A stretch of DNA of 32,408 nucleotides. Source: Bacillota bacterium (GTDB lineage Bacteria > Sysuimicrobiota > Sysuimicrobiia > Sysuimicrobiales > Segetimicrobiaceae). The stretch's first letter is position 1; each line of letters opens with the position of its first letter. The stretch spans positions 1 to 32,408 of the forward strand of contig JAJPJJ010000063.1 of the NCBI GenBank assembly GCA_021324295.1, given 5' to 3'. The position numbers and the translations under genes are program-made. The notes under the pieces are model-generated. The model saw only the letters and a program-made list of their open reading frames with translations. It made no database searches and was not told the DNA's origin. Shown in pieces: positions 7,702 through 16,981 of this stretch.

Positions 7702-8042
7702 CCGCGTCGCCTCCGGCCCCGGATGCCCCGTGGTCGTTCTTCACCCGTGCGGCGCCGCATTCCTGTGCGCGGGCCCACCCCACGGGGCATCGGCGCACCG
7801 CGTCGAGGCCAGGCGGTTCTGGAGGGCCGAGGCCGGGCACGATGAGAGCCGCCGCGACGGCGCGCGCTGTGGCAAACGCACGTTCGCCCAGGCGGCCGCG
7901 CCGCTGGGCGGCCTGGGCCGTCGCGACGGGGCAGAAGGAGTTTCCCTCTGGTGCGCGTAGGGAACCGGTGGACGCCGATCGGGCGCCGGGCCCGCGCCGG
8001 CGGGTCTCGCACACAAGAGCATAAGGCACGGGAGGGATCACC
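7702..8042. other. Divergent intergenic region between the lar and fdh operons
   Basis: This 341-base gap separates the minus-strand lar block from the plus-strand formate dehydrogenase locus, so promoters for both should lie here. I see no convincing -35/-10 pair. An 8-bp inverted repeat (GCCCAGGC at 7886-7893, partner at 7911-7918) could form a hairpin or operator. A clear GGGAGG lies about 8 bases before the fdh GTG. The short open frames in the gap look like GC-rich noise rather than genes. Confidence 0.5.
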
Positions 8043-11000
8043 GTGGCCACGCTCACGCGCCGTGACTTCCTGAAGTTGACGGGGGTGAGCGTGGGAACGC
8101 TTGCCCTCTCGGAGCTGGGCTTCGACCTCGCCCGCGCTGCGGAGGTCCGCCAGACCCTGCGCATCGCCGGGGCGACCCAGTCCCACTCGATCTGCCCCTA
8201 CTGCGCCGTCGGGTGCTCGCTCATCGCATACACGCGGAAGGAGCCCGACGGGAGCGTCAAGCTGCTGCAAATCGAAGGCGACCCCGATAGCCCCGTCAAC
8301 GAAGGCCGGCTGTGCCCCAAGGGGGCCACGGCGATGCAGCTCGCGACCTCGAACCGCCGCGTGGAGCAGCCCCTCTACCGGGCCCCGGGCGCGTCGTCCT
8401 GGCAGAAGGTGTCGTGGGACTTCGTGCTCGACAAGCTCGCGCGCAACATCAAAGCCACCCGTGACCGGACCTTCGTCACCACGGACGCCGCGGGACACGT
8501 CGTCAACCGCTGCGAGGGGATGGCGTTCGCCGGCGGGGCGGCGTTCAGCAGCGAGGAAGGGTACTTCGCCGTCAAGGTGATGCGCGGCCTGGGGGTCGTC
8601 TTCATAGAACAGCAGGCCCGGGTCTGACACGGCCCCACGGTGGTCAGTTTGGCCGCCACGTTCGGACGAGGGGCAATGACAAACCACTGGAGGGACATCA
8701 AGAACAGCGACCTGATCCTGATCAACGGAGCCAACCCCGCGGAAGCCCACCCGGTCGGCTTCCAGTGGTTCATGCGGGCGAAGCTGGACCCCCAGCGCGG
8801 CCCCGGCAACGGAGGCGGGGCCAAGATCATCCACGCCGATCCGCGGTTCTCTCGCACGTCGGCGGTGGCGGACATCTACCTCCGGATCCGCACCGGCACC
8901 GACGTCGCGTACTTCGGCGGGCTGATCAACTACGTCCTCCAGCACAACCTCCACCACGCCGAGTACGTCACGCACTACACGAACGCGTCCTTCATCGTCA
9001 AGGAGGGGTACGGCTTCACGGACGGCCTCTTCGCCGCGTACGACCCGGAGCACCGGGCGTACGACACGAAGGCCTGGGGCTACGAGCTCGACGAGCAGGG
9101 GTTCGCCAAGCGCGACATGACGCTCCAGCACCCCCGGTGCGTGTTCCAGCTCATGAAGCAGCACTACGCCCGCTACACCCCGGAGATGGTCTCCCGGATT
9201 ACCGGCATCCCGCAGGACGACTTCCTGAAGGTGGCCCAGCTCGTGGGCCAAATGGGCCGGCCCGACAAGGTGATGACGATCGTCTACGCGGTCGGCCTCA
9301 CCCACCACACGACCGGCGGTCAGCTGATCCGGTCGGGCGCCGTGCTGCAGCTCCTGCTCGGCAACATCGGCCGGCCGGGCGGCGGGATGAACGCCGAGCG
9401 CGGGCACGCCAACATTCAGGGGAACACCGACCACGCGATTTCGTGGGAGATCCTGCCCGGGTATCTCGCCATCCCGTCTCCGGGCGAGCGCACCCTGGAC
9501 GACTACGTCCGCGAGAAGGCGCCCAAGAAGCTGGACCCGAACGCGTGGAACTTCTTCGGCACCAACTACCGCAAGTTCATGGTGAGCCTGCTCAAGGCGT
9601 GGTACGGCGACGCCGCGACCAAGGAGAACGACTTCGCCTTCAACTACATCCCGAAGCCGGCCGGCAACTCCTCGTGGATGTCGATCTACGACCAGGCGCT
9701 CAAGGGGAAGATGGAGGGAGTCATCCTCTCCGGGATGACCGCAACGAGCATCGGCCCGGACAGCAACCAGGTCCTGCAGGCGCTCGCAAACCTCAAGTGG
9801 CTGGTCGTGATGGACGCCTTCCCCACGACCAGCTCGGAGTTCTGGCACGGGCCGGGGATGGACCCGGCCAAGATCCAGACCGAGGTCTTCCTGCTGCCGT
9901 GCACGCACTGGATCGAAAAGGACGGCACGTTCGTCAACAGCGGCCGGTGGGTCCAGTGGAAGGACCAGGTGATCCCGCCCCAGGGAGAGGCGCGGCACGA
10001 TCACTGGATCCTCGCCGACCTGTTCCACCGCGTGAAGCAGCTCTACGAGCGCGAGGGCGGGGCGTTCCCGGACCCGGTCATGCACCTCACGATGAACTAC
10101 AAGGACCCGCTCCGGCCGGAGCTGGACGAGATCGCGCAGGAGATCAACGGGAAGAACCTCGTGACGGGCAAGCGCCTCGCGACCTTTGCCGCGCTCAAGG
10201 ACGACGGCACCACGATCGCCGGTGACTGGATCTACACCGGGCACTACCCGGAGTCCGGCAACCTCACCAAGCGCCGCGAGGGCGTCCAGGATCCCCAGAA
10301 GAACGACCCCACCGGCATGGGCTTCTACCCCAACTGGGCGTGGAGCTGGCCGCTCAATCGCCGGGTGATGTACAACCGTGCCTCGGCGGACCTCCAGGGC
10401 CGGCCCTGGGACCCCAAGCGTCCCGGGATCCAGTGGAACGGCCACCGCTGGGTGGGCGACGTGCCCGACTACCCGCCGACGATGAGCCCGTCGGATCCCA
10501 AGGCATGGCTGCCGTTCATCATGACCGGGGAGGGCACGGGCCGCCTGTTCAGCAGCACGATGATCGACGGGCCGTTCCCGGAGCACTACGAGCCGGTGGA
10601 GTCGCCGATCGAGAACCCGCTCCACCCCCGGGTGTCCTCGTCCCCGGTGGCGTTCCTCTACGACAAGGCCGCCGGCCGGCCGAACCGGTTCGGCACGGCC
10701 GAGGAGTTCCCGATCATCGCCACCACCTACCGGCTCACCGAGCACGAGCACTACATCACGCAGCAGGTCCCGCACCTGGTGCAGCTCCAGCCCGAGGCGT
10801 TCGTCGAGCTGCCGGAGGGCCTGGCCCGCGAGAAGGGGATCAAGACCGGCGATATGGTGCGCGTGCGGTCGAAGCGCGGCGAGATCCGGGTGCGGGCGAT
10901 CGTCACGCGCCGGCTGGGTCAGCTCGACCTCGGCGGCACGAAGGTCTACCAGATCGGGATCCCCATCCACTGGGGGTTCGTCGGCGTGTCGGCCGAGCTC

Positions 11001-11117
11001 TTCCCGGAGAAGTCGCAGCACTGGCTGGCCAACTCGCTCACGCCGTTCGTCGGGGACGCGAACGCCAGGACGCCCGAGTTCAAAGCGTTCCTGGTCAACG
11101 TCGAGAAGATGGCATGA
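8043..11117 (+). CDS. fdnG: Selenocysteine-containing formate dehydrogenase, catalytic alpha subunit (FdnG/FdoG type)
   Basis: This is the molybdenum/tungsten bis-MGD enzyme that oxidises formate to CO2. The reading frame is 1024 residues with an in-frame TGA at codon 195 (8625-8627), read as selenocysteine: RV-Sec-HGPTV, then FGRGAMTNHW, matches E. coli FdnG (Sec196). Stopping there would leave an inactive fragment. A Tat signal is visible (TRRDFLKLTG, residues 5-14), so the enzyme is exported. C51, C54, C58 and C91 form the [4Fe-4S] site. The C-terminal molybdopterin-binding domain is complete (QPEAFVELPEGLAREKGI and onward). The start is GTG with GGGAGG about 8 bases upstream. It overlaps fdhE by ATGA. 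Selenocysteine machinery (selA, selB, selC, selD) is not in the window. Confidence 0.95.
8625..8657 (+). promoter_or_regulatory. Selenocysteine UGA codon plus bacterial SECIS hairpin
   Basis: The UGA (8625-8627) is followed 11 bases later by a 7-bp stem: GGTGGTC at 8639-8645 pairs with GGCCGCC at 8651-8657, including two G-U pairs, around the loop AGTTT (8646-8650). Position, stem length and the AGU loop closely match the E. coli fdnG SECIS, whose loop is AGUCU. In bacteria this element lies inside the coding sequence and is bound by SelB. Confidence 0.85.
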
Positions 11118-11986
11118 CGTCGCAGGCGGTCGCCGCGGACCGCTGGGCGGAGCGCCGCCGTCGCGCCGCGGATCTCGCGGAGCGGTGGCCGTTCGCGGCG
11201 GAGGTGCTCGGCTTCTACGCCGCGCTCGTCGCGGCGCAGGCGGAGATCTACGAGGCGGCGCGGGCGGAGCTCGACGACCCGGCCCGGGCGGCCGCCTACG
11301 CAGCCTCGCGTGCGCTGCCCGTGGTCAGGGACGTGACCCGGAGCCACGGGCCGGAGAAGCTGGCGCGGGCGGTGGCCGGGGATACGTCGGCGCGGGGGGA
11401 GGACGTGGTGAGGAGCTGGCTCGCGGGCCGGGACCTCCCCCCGGTGGACCGGTACCTGGCGCGGGCGGCGGCCGGGCCGGTGCTCGAGGCGCTGGGGGAG
11501 GAGGCCGGGCGCGCGTGCGAGGGGCTGCGGGACGACCGGCACTGCCCGCGCTGCGGCGGGCCGCCACAGCTCAGCGTGCTCGCCCAGTCCGAGGACGACT
11601 TGGTGGCGCCCCGGCGCTCCCTCGAGTGCGCGCGGTGCGCGTGGCGCTGGCCATACGCGCGCCTCGTGTGCGCGGCGTGCGGGGAGCTCGACACCCGCCG
11701 GCTGCCGATCTTCGCAGAAGAAGGCACGATGCTCGGCGAGGCGACCGGAGCGGTGGTGCGGGGAGCGCGCGACGTGCCCACCGCCCCTCTGGGGACCCAG
11801 ACCCCGCGCTTCCCGCACCTCAGCATCCACGCGTGCCGGAGCTGCGGGCGCTACCTTCTGAACGTCGACCTCGGGCGAGACCCGCGGGCGGTCCCCGTGG
11901 TCGATGAGATCGCCGCGATCCCGCTCGGCCTGTACGCGGCCGAGCACGGCTTCGTGAAGATCGTGCCCAACCTCATGGGCCTCTGA
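11114..11986 (+). CDS. fdhE: FdhE, formate dehydrogenase accessory protein
   Basis: FdhE is a cytoplasmic, iron-binding rubredoxin-like accessory protein required for activity of exported formate dehydrogenases. This 290-residue copy has the typical helical N-terminal half, then four CxxC pairs: C144/C147 (HCPRCGGPP), C172/C175 (ECARCAWRW), C186/C189 (VCAACGE) and C241/C244 (ACRSCGRYLLNVDL). The segment from PRFPHLSIHACRSCGRYL to VPVVDEIAAIPL is characteristic of the family. The start ATG overlaps the stop codon of the catalytic gene (ATGA), so the frame continuing far upstream is a shadow. It sits between the catalytic and ferredoxin subunits, an order consistent with cotranslational maturation. 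Confidence 0.9.
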   Translation: MTSQAVAADRWAERRRRAADLAERWPFAAEVLGFYAALVAAQAEIYEAARAELDDPARAAAYAASRALPVVRDVTRSHGPEKLARAVAGDTSARGEDVVRSWLAGRDLPPVDRYLARAAAGPVLEALGEEAGRACEGLRDDRHCPRCGGPPQLSVLAQSEDDLVAPRRSLECARCAWRWPYARLVCAACGELDTRRLPIFAEEGTMLGEATGAVVRGARDVPTAPLGTQTPRFPHLSIHACRSCGRYLLNVDLGRDPRAVPVVDEIAAIPLGLYAAEHGFVKIVPNLMGL

Positions 11987-12001
11987 GAGGAGCGGGAGGA
12001 G

Positions 12002-12832
12002 ATGCCACAGGCGGTCGGGTTCTTCACCGATACCAGCGTCTGCATCGGCTGCAAGGCCTGCGAGGTCGCCTGCAAGGAGTGGAACCAGCTCAAGGGCAAC
12101 CCGCCCGAGTTCCGCGGGGACAGCTTCGACAACACGGGCAAGCTGGACGCCCAGAACTGGCGCCACGTCGCGTTCTTCGACAAGGTGCCGGAGGGGCCGG
12201 TGGCCACGGGGAACGGCCAGGCCTGGCTGATGTTCTCGGACGTCTGCAAGCACTGCACGCACGCGGCCTGCATGGAGGTGTGCCCGACCGGCGCGATCAT
12301 CCGCACCGAGTTCGACACGGTGTTCATCCAGCAGGATGTGTGCAACGGATGCCGCGACTGCATCGCCGCCTGCCCCTTTGGCGTGATCGGCTTCAGCGAG
12401 GAGACCGGCACTGTGCACAAGTGCACCTTCTGCTACGACCGGCTGCAGAACGGCCTGACGCCGGCGTGCGCCAAGGTGTGCCCGACCCAGGCCATCCAGT
12501 TCGGCCCGCTCGAGGAGATGCAGAAGAAGGCGGATGCGCGGCTCGCCCAGTTGCACGGCCAGGGCCAGACGCAGGCCCGGCTGTACGGGCGCGACGACAA
12601 GGTCTACGGCGGGCTCAAGGCGTTCTTCCTCCTGATGGACAAGCCGGAGGTGTACGGGCTCCCCAACGAGCAGAACGCGGTCCTGCCGCGGCGCAACAAC
12701 CGGCCCGGCTACCTGGGAGCGTTCGCGACCGCGGTCCTCGGCGTGCTGGCCGGGCTCGTCGCGTTCCGCGAGCGGGGCGAGGTGCGGCGGGCCGAGGAGG
12801 CCCTGCGGACCGGCAGGACCGACAAGGCGTAG
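12002..12832 (+). CDS. fdnH: Formate dehydrogenase beta subunit, four [4Fe-4S] ferredoxin-like protein
   Basis: This is the electron-transfer subunit linking the catalytic subunit to the membrane subunit. Sixteen cysteines fall into four clusters in 276 residues: C14/17/20/24, C82/85/90/94, C114/117/120/124 and C141/144/156/160. Motifs are CIGCKACEVACKEWN, CKHCTHAACMEVCPTGAI and CNGCRDCIAACPFGVIGF. This is the FdnH/HybA/PsrB layout. A single C-terminal hydrophobic helix at about residues 236-255 (YLGAFATAVLGVLAGLVAF) would anchor it, as in FdnH. There is no signal peptide, so it is presumably exported together with the Tat-bearing alpha subunit. GAGAGGAGCGGGAGG lies just before the ATG. It lies 15 bases after fdhE. 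Confidence 0.93.
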   Translation: MPQAVGFFTDTSVCIGCKACEVACKEWNQLKGNPPEFRGDSFDNTGKLDAQNWRHVAFFDKVPEGPVATGNGQAWLMFSDVCKHCTHAACMEVCPTGAIIRTEFDTVFIQQDVCNGCRDCIAACPFGVIGFSEETGTVHKCTFCYDRLQNGLTPACAKVCPTQAIQFGPLEEMQKKADARLAQLHGQGQTQARLYGRDDKVYGGLKAFFLLMDKPEVYGLPNEQNAVLPRRNNRPGYLGAFATAVLGVLAGLVAFRERGEVRRAEEALRTGRTDKA

Positions 12833-12889
12833 CCGCCCGGCGGGCACGCGGGGCAGCGGCCGGAGCGCCACGAGGGGAGGGTCCCACCC

Positions 12890-13834
12890 ATGGCAGAGCA
12901 CTTCGTTAAGCCTCCTCACTGGGAGTGGTACATCCTCGCCTACTTCTTCCTCGGCGGGCTCACAGGCGGGCTGTACGCGCTCGGCACGATGCTGAGGTTG
13001 TGGGGCACGGCGGAGGACGAGGCGGCGGCGAAGGTCGCCTTCGTGGCGGCCTTCCCCTTGCTGCTGGTGTGCCCGGTCCTGCTCGCGCTCGACCTCGGAC
13101 AGCCGGCGCGCTTCTGGCACATGCTGATCGATACGACCCCCGGCCGCGGCGGCATCGCCTTCAAGTACTGGTCGCCGATGTCGATCGGGAGCTGGGTGCT
13201 CCTCGTCTACGGCGCGTTTGCGTTCCTCTCGTTTCTCGAGGCGCTCGCGCTGGACGGGCGCCTGCGCGGGGGCCTCGGCAGCGCGATCGTCCGCGCGCTC
13301 GCGGGATCCGGCGGCCGGGCCTTCAACATCATCGGCGCCATCTTGGGCCTGTTCGTCGCCTCCTACACCGGGGTGTTGCTCAGCGTGTCCAACCAGCCGA
13401 TCTGGAGCGACGCGTGGGCGCTCGGCGGGCTGTTCCTCGCCTCGGGGTTGAGCGGAGCGGCGGCGCTGCTCGCGTGGCTGACGCGGTACCGACGGGGGGC
13501 GGAGGCCACCGAGGCACGCCTTGCGCGGGCGGAGCGGTACTTCGCGACCCTGGAGCTGGTGCTGATCGTCGTGTTCTTCGTGAACGTGGCCGGAGCCGGC
13601 ATGCTGTCGCGCGCGCTCGCCGGTCCGTGGGCCGCGGCGTGGGCGCTCGTGGTGGTGAGCCTTATCCCGTCGCTCGCAGCCCGCGGCGGTCCGAGCATCC
13701 AGGTGGCGTCGACCTCCGGGCCGGCCGCGGTGGCGCGGGCCGCAGGCGGCGTCTCGCATGCGGCCGTGCTCGTGAGCGTCCTCGTGGGCATGCTGCTCAT
13801 GCGGTTCGTCGTCATCTTCAGCGCCCAGTTCTGA
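12890..13834 (+). CDS. nrfD: NrfD/PsrC-type membrane subunit of formate dehydrogenase
   Basis: This 314-residue integral membrane protein begins MAEHFVKPPHWEWYILAYFFLGGLTGGLYALG, a recognisable NrfD/PsrC start. It has about eight or nine hydrophobic helices. ALDLGQPARFWHM and SPMSIGSWVLLVYG are also typical of the family. Such subunits bind quinone and take electrons from a four-cluster ferredoxin subunit; they lack the haem-binding design of FdnI-type cytochrome b. So the enzyme here uses the haem-free NrfD exit rather than the E. coli FdnI exit. It lies 57 bases after the beta subunit with a GGGAGGG Shine-Dalgarno, and ends the structural part of the operon. Direction of electron flow and possible proton coupling cannot be read from sequence. 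Confidence 0.9.
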   Translation: MAEHFVKPPHWEWYILAYFFLGGLTGGLYALGTMLRLWGTAEDEAAAKVAFVAAFPLLLVCPVLLALDLGQPARFWHMLIDTTPGRGGIAFKYWSPMSIGSWVLLVYGAFAFLSFLEALALDGRLRGGLGSAIVRALAGSGGRAFNIIGAILGLFVASYTGVLLSVSNQPIWSDAWALGGLFLASGLSGAAALLAWLTRYRRGAEATEARLARAERYFATLELVLIVVFFVNVAGAGMLSRALAGPWAAAWALVVVSLIPSLAARGGPSIQVASTSGPAAVARAAGGVSHAAVLVSVLVGMLLMRFVVIFSAQF

Positions 13835-14082
13835 GGATTCCACGCATCGCCCCGGGCGGGCCGCGCCTCCCGGCGCAGCCCGCGTCGCCTTCGCCGGCTT
13901 GCGCGCGGCGCGAGGTGTGGACGTCGCCGCAAGCGTCTTCCACCGCCCCGTCTGTCCCGCCCGGACGTCCTGCGCACGGAAGCCGCAGCGCGTCGCGGCG
14001 TCCGGGCGGCCGCTGAGGGGGCAGGCCCTCGGCGGCGGGCGTGGAAGAGACTCCTCGATGCAGGGGCGCCGGGGGACGTGCG

Positions 14083-15861
14083 ATGGAGGTTGAGGAGGCG
14101 CTGCGCCGACTCCTGGAGGAGGCCGCACCGCTGCCGGCCGAGCACGTCTCCGTGTGGGAGGCCGGCGGTCGCGTCGCGGCGCTCGACGTCGCGGCGCCGC
14201 GGCCGGTTCCCCATTTTCGGCGCGCCGCGATGGACGGCTACGTGTGCCACGATGCCGATCTGCGCGGCGCGTCCTCCGAGAGGCCGGTGCTCCTGCGCAT
14301 CACCGGCGCGGCGCAGATGGGCGACCCGCCCGGCCCGGGCCCGGATCGCGGCGAGGCGTGGGCGATCGCGACCGGCGGGCCGATGCCGGCCCGCGGCGAC
14401 AGGGTGCTGCCGCTGGAAGACGGCCGGCTCGACGGGGATCGCCTGCGCATCACGCGACCTGCGGCGGGCAAGGCGAATATCGCCCTCCCCGGCGAGGAGA
14501 TCCGCCCGGGCACCGTCCTCGCGACCGCCGGCCGGCCAGTGCCGGCGGTCGCGGCCGGCGCGCTCGCGGCGTGCGGCATCGGCCGCCTCAGCGTCTACCG
14601 GCGGCCGCGCATCGCGCTCGTCGCGACCGGCAGCGAGCTCGTGGAGGCGCCGGGCCGCGAGCGGATCGATCGCGAAGACGCCGCGGATGGGGCTCCACCG
14701 GCCGGCCGCGTGATCAACAGCAACTCGATCACGCTCACCGCCGCGCTCCGGGCGGCAGGCTACCGCGCCGACTACCGGGGGATCATCCCCGACCGGCCGG
14801 ACCGGCTCCGCGATGCGTTCGCCGCGCTCGCCGACGGCCACGACGTGGTCCTCTCCACCGGCGGCGTCTCGATTGGCCGGCACGATGCGGTGCACCGCAC
14901 GTGGCTCGACCTCGGCGCCCGGCGCGTCGCCGGGCGTCTCAACCTCAAGCCGGGAGGCCCGTTCTTTGCCGGGAAGATCGGGGAGACGTGGGCGGTCGGC
15001 CTGTCGGGCACCCCGGTGGCGTGCCTGGCGGCGTTCCACCTCCTCGTTCTCCCGCTCCTCCGACGTCTCGAGGGCAGGCGGTGCTGCGTCCGCCCGCTCC
15101 GCCGGGCGCGGCTGACCGCCGCCGTGCCGCAGCCGGCCGACCGGCTGCGTGCGCTCTGGGCGTGCGCCCGCACGGAGGCCGCAGCGCTTCCGGAACTGGA
15201 GTTGCTCACGGGACAACCGGAGGGGACCGTGGCGTCGCTCCTCCGGGCCAACGCGCTCGTCCTGCTGCCCCGGGGGACGCCTGCGCTGCCGCCCGGGTCC
15301 CGCGTCGCGGCGCTCATGCTCGACGGCGAGGAGGACCGCAACGAGCTCGCGATCGCGCCGCCCGTGGCGGGGCCGATCATCGTGGGGGTCGTGGGCGCAT
15401 CGGGCAGCGGCAAGACCACGGTGATCGAGGGAGCGCTGCGGCGCCTCTGCGCCGAGGGCGTTCGTGCCGCCGCGGTGAAGCACGCGGCCCACGGGTTCGC
15501 GGTGGACCGTCCGGCGAGCGACAGCGCCCGCTTAGCCCAGGCCGGCGCCCGCATCGTCGTGCTGGCCGGCCCCTCCGAGACGGCGATTCGGATCGCCGCG
15601 GGGACCTGCGGCCCGGATCTCGCCGTCCTCCTGGCCGAGGACATCGCCGTCCGGCTCTGGGGCGCGCCCCCGGACCTCTTGCTCGTCGAAGGCTTCAGCC
15701 ACGCGGGACGGCCGGTGATCGCGGTCGGCGAGCAGAAGCCCGCGACCGCGGCGGGCGAGTGCTGGGCGCATGTGCCCGCGGTCTCCGGGATGCCGGCCGC
15801 CGAACTCGCGGGGGAGATCGCGCGCGTGGCCGACGTCCTGCGTGCGCGCCTCGTCCGTTGA
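14083..15861 (+). CDS. moeA: MoeA-MobB fusion: molybdopterin molybdenumtransferase with MGD-synthesis adapter domain
   Basis: Two cofactor-assembly domains share one 592-residue chain. Residues 1 to about 410 are MoeA, which inserts molybdate into adenylated molybdopterin: AMDGYV, ATGGPMPARGD, NIALPGEEI, VATGSELV, NSNSITL, STGGVSIGRHDAV and LKPGGPFFAGK with LSGTPVA. Residues from about 430 are MobB, a GTP-binding adapter for molybdopterin guanine dinucleotide formation: P-loop GASGSGKTT at 438-446, AAVKHAAHGF, DSARLAQAGA and DLLLVEGFS. The fusion suggests direct handover of Moco toward bis-MGD for the neighbouring formate dehydrogenase. No MobA partner is in the window. ATG 14083 is chosen over GTG 14041 because the domain starts there. 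The gene follows a 248-base gap, 13835-14082, in which I see nothing definite. Confidence 0.92.
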   Translation: MEVEEALRRLLEEAAPLPAEHVSVWEAGGRVAALDVAAPRPVPHFRRAAMDGYVCHDADLRGASSERPVLLRITGAAQMGDPPGPGPDRGEAWAIATGGPMPARGDRVLPLEDGRLDGDRLRITRPAAGKANIALPGEEIRPGTVLATAGRPVPAVAAGALAACGIGRLSVYRRPRIALVATGSELVEAPGRERIDREDAADGAPPAGRVINSNSITLTAALRAAGYRADYRGIIPDRPDRLRDAFAALADGHDVVLSTGGVSIGRHDAVHRTWLDLGARRVAGRLNLKPGGPFFAGKIGETWAVGLSGTPVACLAAFHLLVLPLLRRLEGRRCCVRPLRRARLTAAVPQPADRLRALWACARTEAAALPELELLTGQPEGTVASLLRANALVLLPRGTPALPPGSRVAALMLDGEEDRNELAIAPPVAGPIIVGVVGASGSGKTTVIEGALRRLCAEGVRAAAVKHAAHGFAVDRPASDSARLAQAGARIVVLAGPSETAIRIAAGTCGPDLAVLLAEDIAVRLWGAPPDLLLVEGFSHAGRPVIAVGEQKPATAAGECWAHVPAVSGMPAAELAGEIARVADVLRARLVR

Positions 15862-15995
15862 CGCTCCCGGCGGCCGATGCTACGATGGGTGCAGCAGCAC
15901 GGCCCTTTCCCCACGACAGCCTGTCCGCCGCGTTGACCCGGATGGCCGGGAGGGCGCCCGCGGTCGCCGCGGAGCGCAGCGGAGGTGACGGCGGG

Positions 15996-16883
15996 GTGGC
16001 GACCCACCTCAAGCAGCCCGCGGCGGCGCGCACCAGCACCGCGCGGCGCCGCGTCGCGCAGGTCGAGGACGGCGCGGCGCGCGCCCGCGAGGATGTGCTG
16101 GCGGTCGAGGAGCCCCTCGAGATCCGGCTCCTCCCCCCGGACGGCGGCCCGCTCACCCGGGTCGCCGTCACGATGCGCACCCCCGGGCACGACTTCGAGC
16201 TCGCCGCCGGGTTCCTCTACACGGAAGGCATCCTCCAGCACCCGGACCAGATCCGATCGATCAGCTACTGCACGGATCCCGCGCTCGACAGCGCGCAGCA
16301 GTACAACATCGTCAACGTCGTCCTCCGGTCCGGGACGCCGTACGACCCGGAGCGGCTCCGGCGCAACTTCTACACGACGTCCAGTTGCGGCGTCTGCGGG
16401 AAGGCCTCGATCGAGGCGATCCACGTGCGCGGTATCTGCCCGGTCGCCGACGACGCCCTCGTCGTGGATGCGGGGACGATCGGCCGGCTCGGTGAGGGAC
16501 TGCGACAATCCCAGGCGCTCTTCGCCAAGACCGGCGGCCTGCACGCTGCCGGCCTGTTCGACGCCGGCGGCACCGTGCTGGCGACCCGGGAAGATGTCGG
16601 GCGCCACAACGCCGTCGACAAGCTCGTCGGCTGGGCCTTCCTCGGGCGGCAGCTTCCGCTGCGGCGGCATATGATGATGGTAAGCGGGCGGGCGAGCTTC
16701 GAGATCATGCAGAAGGCCGCCGCCGCCGGCATCCCGATCGTCGCCGCGGTCTCGGCGCCGTCGAGCCTGGCGTGCGACGTCGCGGAGGCGTTCGGCATGA
16801 CCCTCGTGGGCTTTGCACGGGGCGCCCGGTTCAGCATCTATGCCGGCGCCCACCGGATCCGGTTCTCTCATCCCGGCACATGA
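15996..16883 (+). CDS. fdhD: FdhD, formate dehydrogenase sulfurtransferase
   Basis: FdhD carries sulfur from IscS to the bis-MGD cofactor before it enters formate dehydrogenase. The protein has EEPLEIRL, TMRTPGHDFELAAGFLYTEGI, SSCGVCGKASIE with the sulfur-carrying pair C131 and C134 (C121/C124 in E. coli), FAKTGGLHAAGLFD, REDVGRHNAVDKLVG and SGRASFEIMQKAA. All are family hallmarks. The frame opens at ATG 15885, but GTG 15996 has a near-perfect GGAGGTGA 7 bases before it and gives the usual length (295 residues), so I chose it; the extra 37 residues look like low-complexity leader. The gene directly follows moeA-mobB and precedes the second molybdoenzyme. Confidence 0.92.
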   Translation: MATHLKQPAAARTSTARRRVAQVEDGAARAREDVLAVEEPLEIRLLPPDGGPLTRVAVTMRTPGHDFELAAGFLYTEGILQHPDQIRSISYCTDPALDSAQQYNIVNVVLRSGTPYDPERLRRNFYTTSSCGVCGKASIEAIHVRGICPVADDALVVDAGTIGRLGEGLRQSQALFAKTGGLHAAGLFDAGGTVLATREDVGRHNAVDKLVGWAFLGRQLPLRRHMMMVSGRASFEIMQKAAAAGIPIVAAVSAPSSLACDVAEAFGMTLVGFARGARFSIYAGAHRIRFSHPGT

Positions 16884-16981
16884 CGGCCGGTCGGCCGCGC
16901 TGGCGGCCGTCGCCGGCGTCCCGCGACGGCCGACCGGCGTCGGAGGCGCGCAATGCCACGCGCGGCGGGAGGCGGATGGCC

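Noticed and set aside
8043-8627. Truncated formate dehydrogenase pseudogene ending at TGA
   Set aside because: The frame resumes at once with strongly conserved sequence, and the TGA is at the known selenocysteine site with a SECIS hairpin.
7653-11021. Very long minus-strand open frame opposite the formate dehydrogenase gene
   Set aside because: It is antisense to a clearly coding gene; long antisense frames are expected at this GC content, and the translation is Arg/Val/Leu/Asp-rich with no domain.
15885-15995. N-terminal extension of FdhD from ATG 15885
   Set aside because: A near-perfect Shine-Dalgarno precedes GTG 15996, which also gives the usual family length; the extension is low complexity.
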